Below, piece after piece: positions 51,836 through 52,212 of a DNA stretch of 52,212 nt. Below the pieces are notes generated by a model that searched no databases, was not told where the DNA came from, and saw only the letters and a list, made by a program, of their open reading frames with translations. The position numbers and the translations under genes were made by a program. The stretch covers positions 1 to 52,212 of the forward strand of contig NZ_JAGHKQ010000018.1 of assembly GCF_017742235.1 (NCBI RefSeq), given 5' to 3'. Source of the DNA: Bacillus sp. 165. Lineage in GTDB: Bacteria; Bacillota; Bacilli; Bacillales; Bacillaceae_G. Each line of letters starts with the position of its first letter. Positions within the stretch are counted from its first letter, which is position 1.

Positions 51836-51872
51836 TCGAATATTTATTACATAACTTTGTTTATCGTTCGTA
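51836..51872 (-). promoter_or_regulatory. Possible PurR box pair upstream of the pur promoter
   Basis: The minus strand reads TACGAAC (gttcg at 51866-51870 on plus), matching the CGAAC core of Bacillus PurBoxes. A weaker inverted ATTCG lies about 25 bases downstream, at 51836-51841. The second half is imperfect and its spacing is longer than usual. Confidence 0.4.
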
Positions 51873-52049
51873 TTTTACATAATTATACAGCGCTTACAAC
51901 ATATAAAATTCTGAATTTTTAAATAAAAAATGATTAATACAAATATATTTAATTATTAACAGTTCCCCTTATATATTTAAATAACAATATTTATTTTTCA
52001 ATAAAAACAGTTACTACTATAACAAAAAAATATATTTTATTAAAATCAA
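51873..52049. other. AT-rich spacer between 5S rRNA terminator and pur control region
   Basis: No ORF, RNA gene or clear signal is seen in this very AT-rich stretch. Confidence 0.5.
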
Positions 52050-52086
52050 GCACAAAAAAACCAGTCAATTTGACTGGTTTTTTTGT

Positions 52087-52088
<2 letters not shown>
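52050..52088 (-). terminator. Terminator of the rrn operon
   Basis: A perfect inverted repeat with an 18-base arm (AAAAAAACCAGTCAA/TTGACTGGTTTTTTT at its core) directly abuts the 3' end of the 5S gene. The minus strand has a seven-T run. Confidence 0.92.
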
Positions 52089-52202
<114 letters not shown>

Positions 52203-52212
52203 CCTATTAGAG

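Overview
The window looks like the chromosome of a Bacillus close to, or in an outlying branch of, the Bacillus cereus group. The support is a 12-gene Bacillus-type pur operon behind a purine riboswitch, the core order pcrB-pcrA-ligA-camS and gatCAB-dagK-rlmCD, low-GC codon use and a B. cereus-like 5S rRNA. The species call is inference from remembered family sequences.

Positions 1-18692 are accessory DNA. They hold the end of an IS3-family element, an unrecognised 435-residue protein with a possible HEPN-type RNase motif, and a type I restriction-modification operon on the minus strand. That operon has hsdM, hsdS and hsdR, preceded by an unusual protein that joins a methyltransferase-like fold to a single S-type target-recognition domain. 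Its motif IV reads APPF where an active enzyme has N/D-P-P-F/Y. A secreted propeller-plus-Ig protein follows. Then comes a tightly coupled plus-strand operon of small ORFs and three different large serine recombinases. The space between the second and third recombinases carries five copies of a 15-17 bp box, two of which form a 48 bp palindrome. The last recombinase stops inside the final codon of rlmCD, so the rlmCD 3' end looks like the island's integration boundary.

Positions 18689-38520 are mostly core genes: rlmCD, a NodB-type deacetylase, dagK, gatCAB, a MarR/ArsA-Hsp20 module with a pair of shared operator-like sites, rocA, a YtxH-like protein, a TauE-type permease, camS, ligA, pcrA, pcrB and a DUF2892 protein. 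An orphan TetR-type palindrome between dagK and gatB may be left over from a lost regulator/efflux pair.

Positions 38635-51830 hold the purEKBCSQLFMNHD operon on the minus strand. It is preceded by a promoter, purine aptamer and terminator, and only its few real intercistronic gaps carry hairpins. The 5S rRNA gene of an upstream rrn operon ends the window.

The best candidate for something undescribed is the mobile defence island: a type I system with a probably non-catalytic M/S-like subunit and a possible HEPN effector, carried next to a serine-recombinase trio with its own repeat array. No database search was possible, so novelty is not established.
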